Made by a program: the position numbers and the translations under genes | DNA from: Kribbella pratensis | Lineage (GTDB): Bacteria > Actinomycetota > Actinomycetes > Propionibacteriales > Kribbellaceae | Length of the DNA stretch: 64,000 bases | Direction of reading: 5' to 3' | NCBI RefSeq assembly: GCF_004365355.1 | Contig: NZ_SODP01000005.1 | Location: 124,001 to 188,000 of the forward strand | Notes under the pieces: model-generated | Seen by the model: the letters and a program-made list of their open reading frames with translations, nothing else | Told to the model about the DNA's origin: nothing | Databases searched by the model: none | In this document: positions 9,064 through 18,108 of the stretch, one piece after another | How the letters are laid out: each line of letters starts with the position of its first letter | How positions within the stretch are numbered: the stretch's first letter is position 1

Positions 9064-9147
9064 CATGCGCATGTACCGTTCGTAGGTTCCTGCGCATACG
9101 TAAGAGCAATCCGGAAGTAGCTCATACCAGAGTGCTCATACGTATGA
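9063..9147. promoter_or_regulatory. Palindrome cluster upstream of the LacI-type regulator
   Basis: TCATACGTATGA (9136-9147) is a perfect 12-base palindrome. GCATACGTAAGA (9094-9105) matches it at 10 of 12 positions, with centres 42 bp apart, about four helical turns. ACATGCGCATGT (9063-9074) is another perfect palindrome, centred 31 bp further upstream. They lie between the methyltransferase stop and the GTG of the LacI gene, so they are good candidate operators for autoregulation of the sugar operon. Confidence 0.6.
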
Positions 9148-9178
9148 ACGTGCAGCCGCTCTAGTTGCAGGAGAATGC

Positions 9179-10204
9179 GTGAAAGCGCCGAGACAATCCG
9201 ATGTCGCCCGGCTCGCGGGCGTGTCGCAGTCCGCTGTGTCCCGGGTGGTCAGCGGGGACATCGACCGGATCCCGGCGGAGACCCAGGAGCGGATCCGGGC
9301 CGCGGTGAAGGAGCTCGGATACGTCCCGAACGCGGCCGCCCGGAACCTCCGCAACAAACGCAACCGGCTCCTCGGCGTACACACCTTCGAGGCCGTGTTC
9401 CCGCACGCACGTGAGGACTTCTACTTCGAGTTCCTGCTCGGGATCGAGGAGCGCGCCGAGGAGATCGGGTACGACCTGGTCCTGTTCACCTCGACCGGGA
9501 CCAGCGACGGCCGGCGCCGGATCTACCGCAACGGGACGAACCGGCTGAACCTCGCCGACGGCACCGTGCTGCTCGGTGCCGCGACCGACCGCGAGGAGCT
9601 GGCGCGGCTGTGGCACGACGGGTACCTGTTCGTGCACATCGGTCGTCGCGAGGTCGCCGACGCAGAGATCCCGTGCATCATCCCGGACTATGTCTCGGCT
9701 GCGGACCGGCTCGTCACGTCCCTGGCCGAGCGCGGTCACCAGCACTTCGCCTACCTGCACTCGGGGATCGACCAGGAGGCGTACGCCGATCGCCGGGCCG
9801 GCTACCGCGCCGCGATCGAGCGGCTCGGGCTGCACGACCGCTCGCCCGGATTCCGCGGCGAACCGGAGCTTACCGAGGAGTGGCTGGACGAACTGGCGTC
9901 CGGACCCGAGACCGCGGTGGTCGCCGAGACCGTCGGCCTGGCCGAGCAACTGCGGACCGGGTTGGCAGTGCGTGGGTTGAGCATCCCGGCGGACCTGTCG
10001 GTCGCGGTGCTGGAGGGGCCGGGCAACGAAGCCGGTCACCGCTGGGACTGCCTGGTCGTCCCGCGCAAGGAGATCGGCCGGATCGCGATCGACGCCCTGG
10101 TGGCCCGGGTCGAGAACCCGGACGAGGAACCGGTCAGCCGACTGGTGGCCTGTGAGCTGGTGGCCGGCGAAACCGTTGCCGCGCCACCCCAATCGAAGGA
10201 GTGA
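9179..10204 (+). CDS. LacI-family transcriptional regulator
   Basis: Repressor of 341 aa. The N-terminal lambda-like HTH (residues 5-30, SDVARLAGVSQSAVSRVVSG) is followed by the hinge region with YVPNAAARNLRNKRN, then a periplasmic-binding-protein-like sugar domain to the end. The GTG at 9179 follows CAGGAGA at a short spacing. It is the first gene of a five-gene run (oxidoreductase, two permeases, binding protein). Palindromes directly upstream suggest autoregulation, and the inducer is probably the imported sugar or a derivative. This is inference from gene order. Confidence 0.9.
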   Translation: MKAPRQSDVARLAGVSQSAVSRVVSGDIDRIPAETQERIRAAVKELGYVPNAAARNLRNKRNRLLGVHTFEAVFPHAREDFYFEFLLGIEERAEEIGYDLVLFTSTGTSDGRRRIYRNGTNRLNLADGTVLLGAATDREELARLWHDGYLFVHIGRREVADAEIPCIIPDYVSAADRLVTSLAERGHQHFAYLHSGIDQEAYADRRAGYRAAIERLGLHDRSPGFRGEPELTEEWLDELASGPETAVVAETVGLAEQLRTGLAVRGLSIPADLSVAVLEGPGNEAGHRWDCLVVPRKEIGRIAIDALVARVENPDEEPVSRLVACELVAGETVAAPPQSKE

Positions 10205-10207
10205 CGG

Positions 10208-11767
10208 GTGGAACTCGCGACGGATGTGCTGGTCGTCGGCGGCGGTCTCGGCGGGGTCGCTGCGGCGCTGACCGCAGTACGGCTCGGTCGCCGCGTCGTA
10301 CTGACCGAGCCGACCGACTGGCTGGGCGGGCAGCTGACCAGCCAGCTCGTGCCACCCGACGAGCACCCGTGGATCGAGCAGTACGCCGCGAGCGGGTACG
10401 CCGAACTGCGCCGCCGGATCCGCGACTACTACCGCCGCAACTATCCGCTGACGCCCGAGGCGGCCGCCGATCCACTGCTCGATCCCGGCCTCGGTGTCGT
10501 CAGCCGGTTCTGCCATGAGCCGCGGGTGGCCGCCGCCGTACTTGAGGAGATGCTCGCTCCTTGGCGAGCGTCCGGCCGGCTCCGGGTGTTCCTCGAGCAT
10601 CAGTCGGTCGCGGCACACGTTGTCGGCGACGAGATCGAGGCGGTGACGCTTCGGGATGTGCGCAGCGGCGATGAGCTGACGGTGTCCGCGACGTACGTCG
10701 TCGACGCGACCGAGCTCGGCGATCTGCTCGAGCTTGGAGGAGTCGAGCACGTGATCGGTGCGGAAGGTCACGAGCAGACCGGCGAGCTGCACGCGCCGGA
10801 GGTTGCGAATCCCCTTGATCAGCAGGCGTTCTCGTGGTGCTTCGCGCTCGAGCACCGGGCAGGGGAGGATCACACCATCGACCGCCCGGCCACCTACGAC
10901 CACTGGCGGGACACGGTCGCGCCGTTCTGGCCGGGACCGCAGCTGTCCTGGACGGACGTCGTACCGGTCACGCTGGAGCAGCGCGAGTGGAAGTTGCTCG
11001 AAGCGAACCCGGCTCGCCGGGCGCCGTTCTCGCTCTGGCGGTATCGACAAATCCTTGCCAGAAGCAACTTTATCGACAAGGCGATCCCGGACGTCACGGT
11101 GGTGAACTGGCCGCAGCTCGACTACTGGGAACAGCCGCTGGTCGGTGGGCCCGACCCGGCGAAGGCGCTTGCCGCGAGCCGCGATCTCTCGTTGTCCTTC
11201 CTCTACTGGATGCAGACCGAGGGCGGTTATCCCGGTCTGACGCTGCGTCCCGATGTCACCGGTACTTCGGACGGCCTGGCCAAGGCGCCGTACATCCGCG
11301 AGTCGCGCCGCATCCAGGCCGAGTTCACCGTGCTCGAGCAGCACGTCGGCGTCGAGGCGCGGCCGGACGGCGCGGGCAGTGAGGTGTTCGAGGACACCGT
11401 CGGGCTCGGTCGCTACCGGATCGATCTGCACCCGAGCACGGCTGGGCGGACGTACGTCGACATCGAGGCGTACCCGTTCCAGATCCCGCTCGGTGCGCTG
11501 ATCCCGGTCCGCGTCGACAACCTGCTGCCCGCGAACAAGAACATCGGCACGACGCACATCACCAACGGCTGCTACCGCCTGCACCCGGTCGAATGGAGCA
11601 TCGGCGAGGCGGTCGGCGCACTGGTCGGCTTCTGCCTGACCGAGGGCCTGTCACCACGCAAGGTCCGCAACGATCCGACCCACCTGGCCGACTATCAGCG
11701 CCTGCTCACGGACACGCTGAAGATCCCGCTGGCCTGGCCGGACGAGATCCGCACCCATCGCGAGTGA
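10208..11767 (+). CDS. FAD-dependent oxidoreductase (FAD_oxidored family)
   Basis: Flavoprotein of 519 aa. The dinucleotide-binding motif DVLVVGGGLGGVAAA is at residues 6-20, and WLGGQLTSQLVPPDE matches the family signature just after it. The second FAD contact strand, ATYVVDATELGDLLELGG, lies near residue 160. Proteins of this PF12831-like class are common in actinobacterial carbohydrate clusters; the substrate is unknown. The GTG at 10208 comes 3 bp after the LacI stop and is preceded by AAGGAG inside the lacI end, so translation is coupled. A role in oxidising the imported sugar is only inferred. Confidence 0.8.
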   Translation: MELATDVLVVGGGLGGVAAALTAVRLGRRVVLTEPTDWLGGQLTSQLVPPDEHPWIEQYAASGYAELRRRIRDYYRRNYPLTPEAAADPLLDPGLGVVSRFCHEPRVAAAVLEEMLAPWRASGRLRVFLEHQSVAAHVVGDEIEAVTLRDVRSGDELTVSATYVVDATELGDLLELGGVEHVIGAEGHEQTGELHAPEVANPLDQQAFSWCFALEHRAGEDHTIDRPATYDHWRDTVAPFWPGPQLSWTDVVPVTLEQREWKLLEANPARRAPFSLWRYRQILARSNFIDKAIPDVTVVNWPQLDYWEQPLVGGPDPAKALAASRDLSLSFLYWMQTEGGYPGLTLRPDVTGTSDGLAKAPYIRESRRIQAEFTVLEQHVGVEARPDGAGSEVFEDTVGLGRYRIDLHPSTAGRTYVDIEAYPFQIPLGALIPVRVDNLLPANKNIGTTHITNGCYRLHPVEWSIGEAVGALVGFCLTEGLSPRKVRNDPTHLADYQRLLTDTLKIPLAWPDEIRTHRE

Positions 11768-11769
11768 AG

Positions 11770-11784
11770 GGACGGTAACCGTCC
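11770..11784. promoter_or_regulatory. Palindrome between the oxidoreductase and permease genes
   Basis: GGACGGT and ACCGTCC flank a single central A, making a 15-base perfect inverted repeat directly after the oxidoreductase stop. It lies at the start of a 174-base gap inside an otherwise tight operon and could be an internal operator or a small RNA hairpin. The sequence differs from the TCATACGTATGA palindromes at the operon front. Confidence 0.35.
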
Positions 11785-11941
11785 GTGCGGTTGATCACGT
11801 CCGGTGGTCAACTGGTCACGAATCCTGGATGACGCTCCGACCGAAGCTGCGCGATTCCCCAAGGCACGACAGCATCGAACAAAGGGGAACGGAAAACGCT
11901 CTCCGTTGCGGGAGCGACGACAACCACCCAGGGAGTCTCGC

Positions 11942-13021
11942 GTGGCTCGAACAGACGCACTCAACAGCCTCCAGACGGACCGGACGACCCCGAGCGACAG
12001 GGCCGGAGCGACCGGGTCCGGACCACCGGGCACGGCTACCGACAGAAGATTCGGCAGAAGATCCGGCAGTCGGTCCGGCAGTAGGTCCGGCAGCCGGTCG
12101 GGCGGCAAGCCGCTGTCCTGGTGGGCGCGGGCCCGCCGGGACAAGGTCCTGTTGCTGATGGCCCTTCCGGGGCTGGTCCTGCTGCTGGTGTTCCATTACC
12201 TGCCGCTGCTCGGGAACCTGATCGCGTTCCAGGAGTACCTGCCGTTCGTCCCGTTCGGACGCAGCGCGTGGGTCGGACTGGACAACTTCGCCGTGATCTT
12301 CAACGGCGACCAGGAGTTCCTCAACGCGCTCAAGAACACGCTGCTGATCACCCTGGTGCAGGTCATCTTCGTGTTCCCGGCGCCGATCGCGCTGGCGCTG
12401 CTGCTGAACAGCCTGCTGTCGGAGCGGATCAAGCGGGTCGTGCAGTCGGTGCTGTACCTGCCGCACTTCCTGTCCTGGGTGATCGTGATCGCGATCTTCC
12501 AGCAGATCCTCGGCGGCAGCGGGCTGATCAACAACTTCCTGCGCTCGCACGGGATGGGCACGATCGACTTCCTCGGCAATCCGGACAGCTTCATCGCGCT
12601 GCTGACCAGCCAGGTGATCTGGAAGGACACCGGCTGGGGAACGATCCTGTTCCTGGCCGCGCTGACCCAGATCGATCCCGGGCTGTACGAGGCCGCCCGG
12701 GTCGACGGCGCCTCCAGATGGCGGCAACTGTGGCACGTGACGGTGCCCGGCATCCGTGGCCTGATCATCCTGCTGCTGATCCTGCGCCTCGGCGACTCAC
12801 TGACCGTGGGCTTCGAGCAGATCATCCTGCAGCAGAACCTGGTCGGCAGACCGGCCTCCGAAGTACTCGACACGTACGTCTACAACAACGGCGTACTCGC
12901 AGGTCAATGGGGTGTGTCGGCCGCGGTCGGCCTGGTGAAGGGTCTTGTTGCCGTCGTCCTGGTGCTCGGCGCCAACAAGATTGCGCACATCTTCGGTGAG
13001 GCGGGGGTGTACCAGAAATGA
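11942..13021 (+). CDS. Carbohydrate ABC transporter permease, LplB-like
   Basis: Inner-membrane permease of 359 aa from the GTG at 11942, which follows GGGA at 7-base spacing. After a basic N-terminal segment with repeated Arg-Ser-Gly units (12044-12103), six membrane helices follow, beginning near LLLMALPGLVLLLVFHYLP. The EAA loop is visible as YEAARVDGASRWRQLWHVTVPGI. It resembles LplB/UgpA-type permeases of CUT1 importers. It overlaps the next permease by ATGA. The ATPase is not in the cluster and is probably a shared MsiK-type protein, which is inference. Confidence 0.9.
   Translation: MARTDALNSLQTDRTTPSDRAGATGSGPPGTATDRRFGRRSGSRSGSRSGSRSGGKPLSWWARARRDKVLLLMALPGLVLLLVFHYLPLLGNLIAFQEYLPFVPFGRSAWVGLDNFAVIFNGDQEFLNALKNTLLITLVQVIFVFPAPIALALLLNSLLSERIKRVVQSVLYLPHFLSWVIVIAIFQQILGGSGLINNFLRSHGMGTIDFLGNPDSFIALLTSQVIWKDTGWGTILFLAALTQIDPGLYEAARVDGASRWRQLWHVTVPGIRGLIILLLILRLGDSLTVGFEQIILQQNLVGRPASEVLDTYVYNNGVLAGQWGVSAAVGLVKGLVAVVLVLGANKIAHIFGEAGVYQK
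12044..12103 (+). repeat. Five 12-base tandem repeats coding for a basic linker
   Basis: Five in-frame 12-base units, each coding roughly for (R/S)-R-(S/F)-G, precede the first membrane helix of the LplB-like permease. The units differ at third positions, so they are degenerate at the DNA level but strongly periodic. The encoded segment is a flexible, positively charged cytoplasmic tail. Confidence 0.7.
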
Positions 13022-13914
13022 GCACAATCCAGAAAGGCATCGAGGACGGACCCGCGATGTCGTCGCGGGTTCTCAAGACCGTCGTCCTGGTGGTCTGTTG
13101 CGCGGTCGTCGTCATCCCGTTCCTCGGCGTCATCTCGACCAGCATCGCCAGCCAGCAACACGTCACGAACTCTGGTGGGTTCGTGCTGTGGCCGGACGCG
13201 TTGCACCTGGATGCGTACAAGGCGATCTTCAACGGAGGAGTGGTGCAGCGGGCGCTGCTGGTCAGCGTCGTGATCGCGGTCGGCGGCACGCTGATCAGTC
13301 TCGCCGGGTCGACGATGCTGGCCTACTCGCTCAGCCGGCCGGGGTCGTTCGGGCAGCGGCCGATCCTGATGATCGTGCTGTTCAGCATCCTGTTCAGCCC
13401 GGGCCTGATCCCGAACTACCTGGTGGTGAAGCAGTTCGGGCTGCTCGACTCGCTGTTCGCGCTGATCCTGCCGACGGCGATCAGCGGCTTCAACGTGATC
13501 GTGCTCCGCTCGTTCTTCATGGGCATCCCGGATTCGGTGCTGGACTCGGCCCGGATCGACGGCGCCGGCGACTTCCGGATCTTCTGGTCGATCGTGCTGC
13601 CGCTGTCCCGGGCGGTGCTCGCGGTCGTCGGGTTGTTCTACGCGGTCGGGTACTGGAACGCGTTCTTCAACGCGATGCTCTACATCAGCGACACCGCGAA
13701 GTGGCCGTTGCAGCTGGTACTGCGGACGTACGTCATCAACAACACCGAGCTCAGCAGCGGTGATCTCGGTGGAGCTGCGGCCGATCAGCTGCCGCCGCAG
13801 GAGTCGATCCAGATGGCGATCCTGGTGGTATCGCTCGTCCCGATCCTGATCGTGTACCCGTTCCTGCAGCGGCACTTCGCCAAGGGCATGCTGACCGGGG
13901 CGGTGAAGGGATGA
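13018..13914 (+). CDS. Carbohydrate ABC transporter permease, LplC/CarB-like
   Basis: Second permease of the importer, 298 aa with six predicted helices, the first at about residues 20-38. The EAA loop appears as LDSARIDGAGDFRIFWSIVLP. A C-terminal cytoplasmic end with FLQRHFAKGMLTGAVKG is typical of LplC/UgpE members. Its ATG overlaps the stop of the preceding permease (ATGA), and its own stop overlaps the binding-protein gene in the same way, so the three transport genes are coupled. An internal ATG at 13057 is a less likely start. Confidence 0.9.
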   Translation: MSTIQKGIEDGPAMSSRVLKTVVLVVCCAVVVIPFLGVISTSIASQQHVTNSGGFVLWPDALHLDAYKAIFNGGVVQRALLVSVVIAVGGTLISLAGSTMLAYSLSRPGSFGQRPILMIVLFSILFSPGLIPNYLVVKQFGLLDSLFALILPTAISGFNVIVLRSFFMGIPDSVLDSARIDGAGDFRIFWSIVLPLSRAVLAVVGLFYAVGYWNAFFNAMLYISDTAKWPLQLVLRTYVINNTELSSGDLGGAAADQLPPQESIQMAILVVSLVPILIVYPFLQRHFAKGMLTGAVKG

Positions 13915-15521
13915 CCGTCAGCAGAAGGACCCTCCTCGGCGGGTCGCTTGCGGCGGCCGCGGTCAGCCTCACCGGGTGCTCCACCGTGACCCGCTCCGAC
14001 GACATCGCGGCGCTGAACAAGCCGGTCGCGCTGCCGACGTACAAGCGGTTCGACGGGCCGAAGCCGGACCTGCCGCGGAGTCATCCGTTGATGCCGGACT
14101 GCTTCTACCGGTTCCCGGCGAAGCCGGCGAAGGTGACCGACGGCGCTCCGGGGGACGGAAGCAAGATCACCGGTACGACGTTGACGTCGAACCCGATCCC
14201 GCCGACCGCGGACCGCAACCCCTACTGGCAGGAGCTGAACCGGCGGCTCGGGACGCCACTCGAGCTGAACATCACCGCGGCGACGGACTATCCGAACAAG
14301 TTCGCCACCTCGGTCGCCGGTGACACGTTGGGCGACCTGTTCAACATCGACGGCGGATTCGCCTACCTGCCGCAGTTCCTGGAGGCGCGGGCGCAGGATC
14401 TGACCGAGTACCTGTCCGGCGACGCGATCCTCGAGTATCCGTTCCTGGCGAACGCGCCGCAGGCGTCGTGGCGCGGGTGCGTGTTCTCCGGCGGTATCCG
14501 CGCCGTTCCGATCCAGCGCGGGGTCATGTCCACCAACACCTTGCTGGTCCGGCAGGACCTGCTGGACAAGCTAGGGGTCGAGCTCGGCTCGCCGAACGTC
14601 GACGAGCTGCAGAAGGTCGCGAAGGCGGTCACCGACGGGAAGAAGAACCGGTGGGGCTTCGCGGTGCCGCCGACCGCGGCCGTGAGCGCGATGCTCGGCC
14701 TGCCCAACGGCTGGGAGGTGCGCGACGGCAAGCTGGTGCACAGCCGGGAACTGCCGGAACACAAGGAGATGCTGGCGATCACCCGGCAGATGGTGAAGGA
14801 CGGCGTGATCCATCCGGACGGCGTCGCGAAGAACAACCAGAAGGTCTGGTTCACCCAGGGATCGGCGGTGATGACGCAGGACACGTACTCGTCGATCCAG
14901 AGCTTCTACCGGCGGGCCACGGACGACAGCTTCAGCATCTCGATCCCGGTTCCGCGGGCCGCGGACGGCAAGGTCGGTCGGGTGCTGCTCGGCTCGCCGA
15001 ACAACTCGATCGCCGCGATCCGGCCGAGTTCGCCGGAGCGCACGAAGATGCTGCTGCGGGTGCTGAACTGGATGGCGGCGCCGTTCGGGACGGAGGAGTA
15101 CCTGTTCCGCAAGTTCGGTCTTCCCGGGCGGCACTACACGCTGAACGGCACCGACCCGGTGCTGACCAAGGACGGCGGCAGCGAGGTCTGCCTCGGCGAG
15201 TTCCCGATCCAGTACCTCGCCGACGGGCCGTACCCGGCGTACTTCCCGGGCCATCCGGAGGCCGTCGACACCGCGTACAACCACTTCAAGGCGGTACTGC
15301 CGACGGCGATCCTGCCGCCGACGTACGGTCTGTACTCACCGACCCAGTCGACCAAGGGCAAGATCCTCGACACCCGGATGGACGCCATCACCAAGGACAT
15401 CCAGCTCGGCCGTGCCGACGTCAACTCCTGGGACGACGCCGTGGCCGACTACCGGAAGTCCGGTGCCGACGCCATCCGCAACGAGTACGAACAAGCCCTG
15501 GCGATCCAGGGCCGCAAGTAA
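13911..15521 (+). CDS. Extracellular solute-binding lipoprotein, LplA-like
   Basis: Sugar-binding lipoprotein of 536 aa. The N-terminus has a twin-arginine-like start (VSRRTLLGG), a short hydrophobic region and the lipobox LTGC with Cys at residue 23, so it should be exported and lipid-anchored. Its large size, about 500 aa, matches LplA-type binding proteins for oligosaccharides rather than monosaccharide binders. It overlaps the permease by ATGA and is the last gene before a strong terminator at 15527-15568. Confidence 0.9.
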   Translation: MTVSRRTLLGGSLAAAAVSLTGCSTVTRSDDIAALNKPVALPTYKRFDGPKPDLPRSHPLMPDCFYRFPAKPAKVTDGAPGDGSKITGTTLTSNPIPPTADRNPYWQELNRRLGTPLELNITAATDYPNKFATSVAGDTLGDLFNIDGGFAYLPQFLEARAQDLTEYLSGDAILEYPFLANAPQASWRGCVFSGGIRAVPIQRGVMSTNTLLVRQDLLDKLGVELGSPNVDELQKVAKAVTDGKKNRWGFAVPPTAAVSAMLGLPNGWEVRDGKLVHSRELPEHKEMLAITRQMVKDGVIHPDGVAKNNQKVWFTQGSAVMTQDTYSSIQSFYRRATDDSFSISIPVPRAADGKVGRVLLGSPNNSIAAIRPSSPERTKMLLRVLNWMAAPFGTEEYLFRKFGLPGRHYTLNGTDPVLTKDGGSEVCLGEFPIQYLADGPYPAYFPGHPEAVDTAYNHFKAVLPTAILPPTYGLYSPTQSTKGKILDTRMDAITKDIQLGRADVNSWDDAVADYRKSGADAIRNEYEQALAIQGRK

Positions 15522-15526
15522 TCGCC

Positions 15527-15568
15527 GCTGCCGTCGCATCTTCGCGGAGGTGCGACGGCAGCTGTTTT
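15527..15568 (+). terminator. Rho-independent terminator of the sugar operon
   Basis: GCTGCCGTCGCA (15527-15538) pairs perfectly with TGCGACGGCAGC (15551-15562) around a 12-base loop. A TGTTTT tail follows. It sits 6 bases after the binding-protein stop and 26 bases before the helicase gene. Confidence 0.85.
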
Positions 15569-15593
15569 CGGGTGTCGGGGACAATGGGTCGCG

Positions 15594-18095
15594 ATGACGC
15601 TGACTGAGCAACTGCCGGGGACGACCGAGCCTGACGACCTGTACGACGTGTTCGCGCGTTGGGTGGGGGAGCAGGGGATCTCGCTGTACCCGGCTCAGGA
15701 AGAGGCGTTGATCGAGGTGATGACCGGGTCGAACGTGATCCTGTCGACGCCGACCGGCTCCGGGAAGAGCCTGGTGGCCACCGGCGCGCACTTCGCGGCG
15801 CTCGCGCACGGGCAGCGGACGTTCTACACGGCCCCGATCAAGGCGCTGGTGTCGGAGAAGTTCTTCGCGCTGTGCGACGTGTTCGGCGCGGACAAGGTCG
15901 GCATGCTCACCGGTGACGCGTCCGTCAACGCCGGCGCCCCGATCATCTGCTGTACGGCGGAAGTCCTGGCCAACATCGCCCTGCGCGAAGGGTCGGACGC
16001 GGACGTCGGCCAGGTCGTGATGGACGAGTTCCACTTCTACTCCGAGCCGGATCGCGGCTGGGCCTGGCAGGTCCCGCTGCTCGAGCTGCCGAAGGCGCAG
16101 TTCATCCTGATGTCCGCGACCCTCGGCGACGTCGAGCGGTTCAAGATCGACCTGTCGCGCCGTACCGGCCGCCCGACCGCGATCGTCGCGTCCGGCGAAC
16201 GCCCGGTGCCGCTGATCTACAAGTACGTCACCACTGCGCTGCACGAAACGCTCGAGGAGCTGCTCACCACCCATCAGGCCCCGGTGTACGTCGTCCACTT
16301 CACCCAGGCCGCCGCGCTCGAACGCGCGCAGGCGCTGATGAGCATCAACGTCTCCTCGAAGGAGGAGAAGGACAAGATCAACGAGCTGATCGGCAACTTC
16401 CGGTTCAGCAAGGGGTTCGGCCGGACGTTGCAGCGGCTCGTGAAGCACGGCATCGGCGTGCATCACGCCGGCATGCTCCCGAAGTACCGCCGGCTGGTTG
16501 AGCAGTTGGCGCAGGCCGGGCTGCTCAAGGTGATCTGCGGTACGGACACGCTCGGGGTCGGTATCAACGTGCCGATCCGGACCGTCGTACTCACGGCTCT
16601 GAGCAAGTACGACGGACGTCGGCAGCGGATCCTGAAGGCGCGCGAGTTCCACCAGATCGCAGGACGGGCCGGCCGGGCCGGGTACGACACCTCCGGCACT
16701 GTCGTCGTCCAGGCGCCGGATCACGTCGTCGAGAACGTGAAGGCCCTGGCGAAGGCCGGCGACGACCCGAAGAAGCAGCGCAAGGTGCAGCGGAAGAAGC
16801 CGCCGGAGGGTTTCGTCACCTGGGGCGAGGACACGTTCGACCGTCTCGTCGCTGCTGAGCCCGAGGCGCTGCAGTCGCGGATGCGGGTCAGTCACGCGAT
16901 GCTGCTGAACGTCATCGCACGCGACGGTAACGCGTTCGCGAGCATGCGGCACCTGCTCCGCGACAACCACGAGGACTCCCGCGCCCAGGTCCGGTTGATC
17001 CGGCGGGCGATCCAGATCTACCGCACCCTGCTCACCGCCGGCGTGGTCGAGCGGCTCGACGAGCCCGACGAGAACGGCCGGTCGTTGCGGCTGACCGTGG
17101 ATCTGCAGAAGGACTTCAGCCTCAACCAGCCGCTGTCGACGTTCGCCCTGGCCGCGCTGGATCTGCTCGACCCGGAGGATCCGTCGTACGCGCTCGATGT
17201 GGTGTCGGTCGTGGAGGCGACGCTCGAGGATCCGCGCGCGGTGCTGTGGGCGCAGGAGCACCACGCCCGCGGCGAGGCCGTGAACGCGATGAAGGCCGAG
17301 GGCATCGAGTACGACGAGCGGATGGAGCTGCTCGAGGAGGTGACCTGGCCGAAGCCGCTCAATGAGTTGCTTGAGGCAACGTTCGAGATGTACCGGCAGA
17401 CGCATCCGTGGATCGCGGACACCGGGTTGTCGCCGAAGGCGGTCGTCCGCGACATGTTCGAGCGGGCGATGACGTTCGGGGAGTTCATCGGCTTCTACGG
17501 ACTGGCGCGGTCCGAGGGCGTCGTCCTGCGGTATCTGAGCGACGCGTACAAGGCGCTCAAGCAGACCGTGCCGCCGGACAAGGTGAACGAGGACCTGACC
17601 GACCTGATCGAATGGCTCGGCGAGGTCGTCCGTCAGACCGACTCCAGCCTGCTGGACGAGTGGGAGGAGCTGACCAACCCCACCGACGAGCCGGAGGCGG
17701 AGGTCACGCCGACCGGCCCGCGCCGGATCACCTTGAACACAAGGGCTTTCCGCGTCCTCGTCCGCAACGCGATGTTCCGCCGCGTCGAACTCCTGGCCCT
17801 GCACCGCTGGGCCGAGCTAGGCCAACTCGACGCCGACGCCGGCTGGGACGCCGCCCGCTGGGCCGAGGCCGGCACGGCGTACTACGCCGAACACGACGTG
17901 GTCAACACCGGCCCCGCCGCCCGCGGCCCAGCCCTGTTCCTGATCGAGGAACACCCCGGCTACTGGGAGGTCCAGCAAATCATCGACGACCCCGAAGGCA
18001 ACCACGACTGGCGAATCACCGCCTCGGTCGACCTCAACGCCTCCGACGAGGCCGGCGAACTGGTCCTCGAAATGGTGTCGTTCAAACCACTCTGA
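15594..18095 (+). CDS. DEAD/DEAH-box helicase with C-terminal DUF3516
   Basis: Superfamily 2 helicase of 833 aa. Motif I TPTGSGKS is at residues 52-59, motif II is DEFH at 144-147, motif III SAT is at 174-176, and the motif VI region reads QIAGRAGRAGYD. The long C-terminal half corresponds to the DUF3516 region found in actinobacterial Ski2/Mtr4-like helicases. An RNA substrate is likely but not shown. The next gene (NADAR) follows after 13 bp on the same strand, suggesting co-transcription. Confidence 0.9.
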   Translation: MTLTEQLPGTTEPDDLYDVFARWVGEQGISLYPAQEEALIEVMTGSNVILSTPTGSGKSLVATGAHFAALAHGQRTFYTAPIKALVSEKFFALCDVFGADKVGMLTGDASVNAGAPIICCTAEVLANIALREGSDADVGQVVMDEFHFYSEPDRGWAWQVPLLELPKAQFILMSATLGDVERFKIDLSRRTGRPTAIVASGERPVPLIYKYVTTALHETLEELLTTHQAPVYVVHFTQAAALERAQALMSINVSSKEEKDKINELIGNFRFSKGFGRTLQRLVKHGIGVHHAGMLPKYRRLVEQLAQAGLLKVICGTDTLGVGINVPIRTVVLTALSKYDGRRQRILKAREFHQIAGRAGRAGYDTSGTVVVQAPDHVVENVKALAKAGDDPKKQRKVQRKKPPEGFVTWGEDTFDRLVAAEPEALQSRMRVSHAMLLNVIARDGNAFASMRHLLRDNHEDSRAQVRLIRRAIQIYRTLLTAGVVERLDEPDENGRSLRLTVDLQKDFSLNQPLSTFALAALDLLDPEDPSYALDVVSVVEATLEDPRAVLWAQEHHARGEAVNAMKAEGIEYDERMELLEEVTWPKPLNELLEATFEMYRQTHPWIADTGLSPKAVVRDMFERAMTFGEFIGFYGLARSEGVVLRYLSDAYKALKQTVPPDKVNEDLTDLIEWLGEVVRQTDSSLLDEWEELTNPTDEPEAEVTPTGPRRITLNTRAFRVLVRNAMFRRVELLALHRWAELGQLDADAGWDAARWAEAGTAYYAEHDVVNTGPAARGPALFLIEEHPGYWEVQQIIDDPEGNHDWRITASVDLNASDEAGELVLEMVSFKPL

Positions 18096-18108
18096 AGGCA
18101 GGCAGGAC

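Noticed and set aside
15336..17804. An 822-codon minus-strand frame across the helicase gene
   Set aside because: It lies fully opposite the helicase, whose motifs are intact, and reads as repetitive Arg/Leu/Asp-rich sequence. It is a shadow frame.
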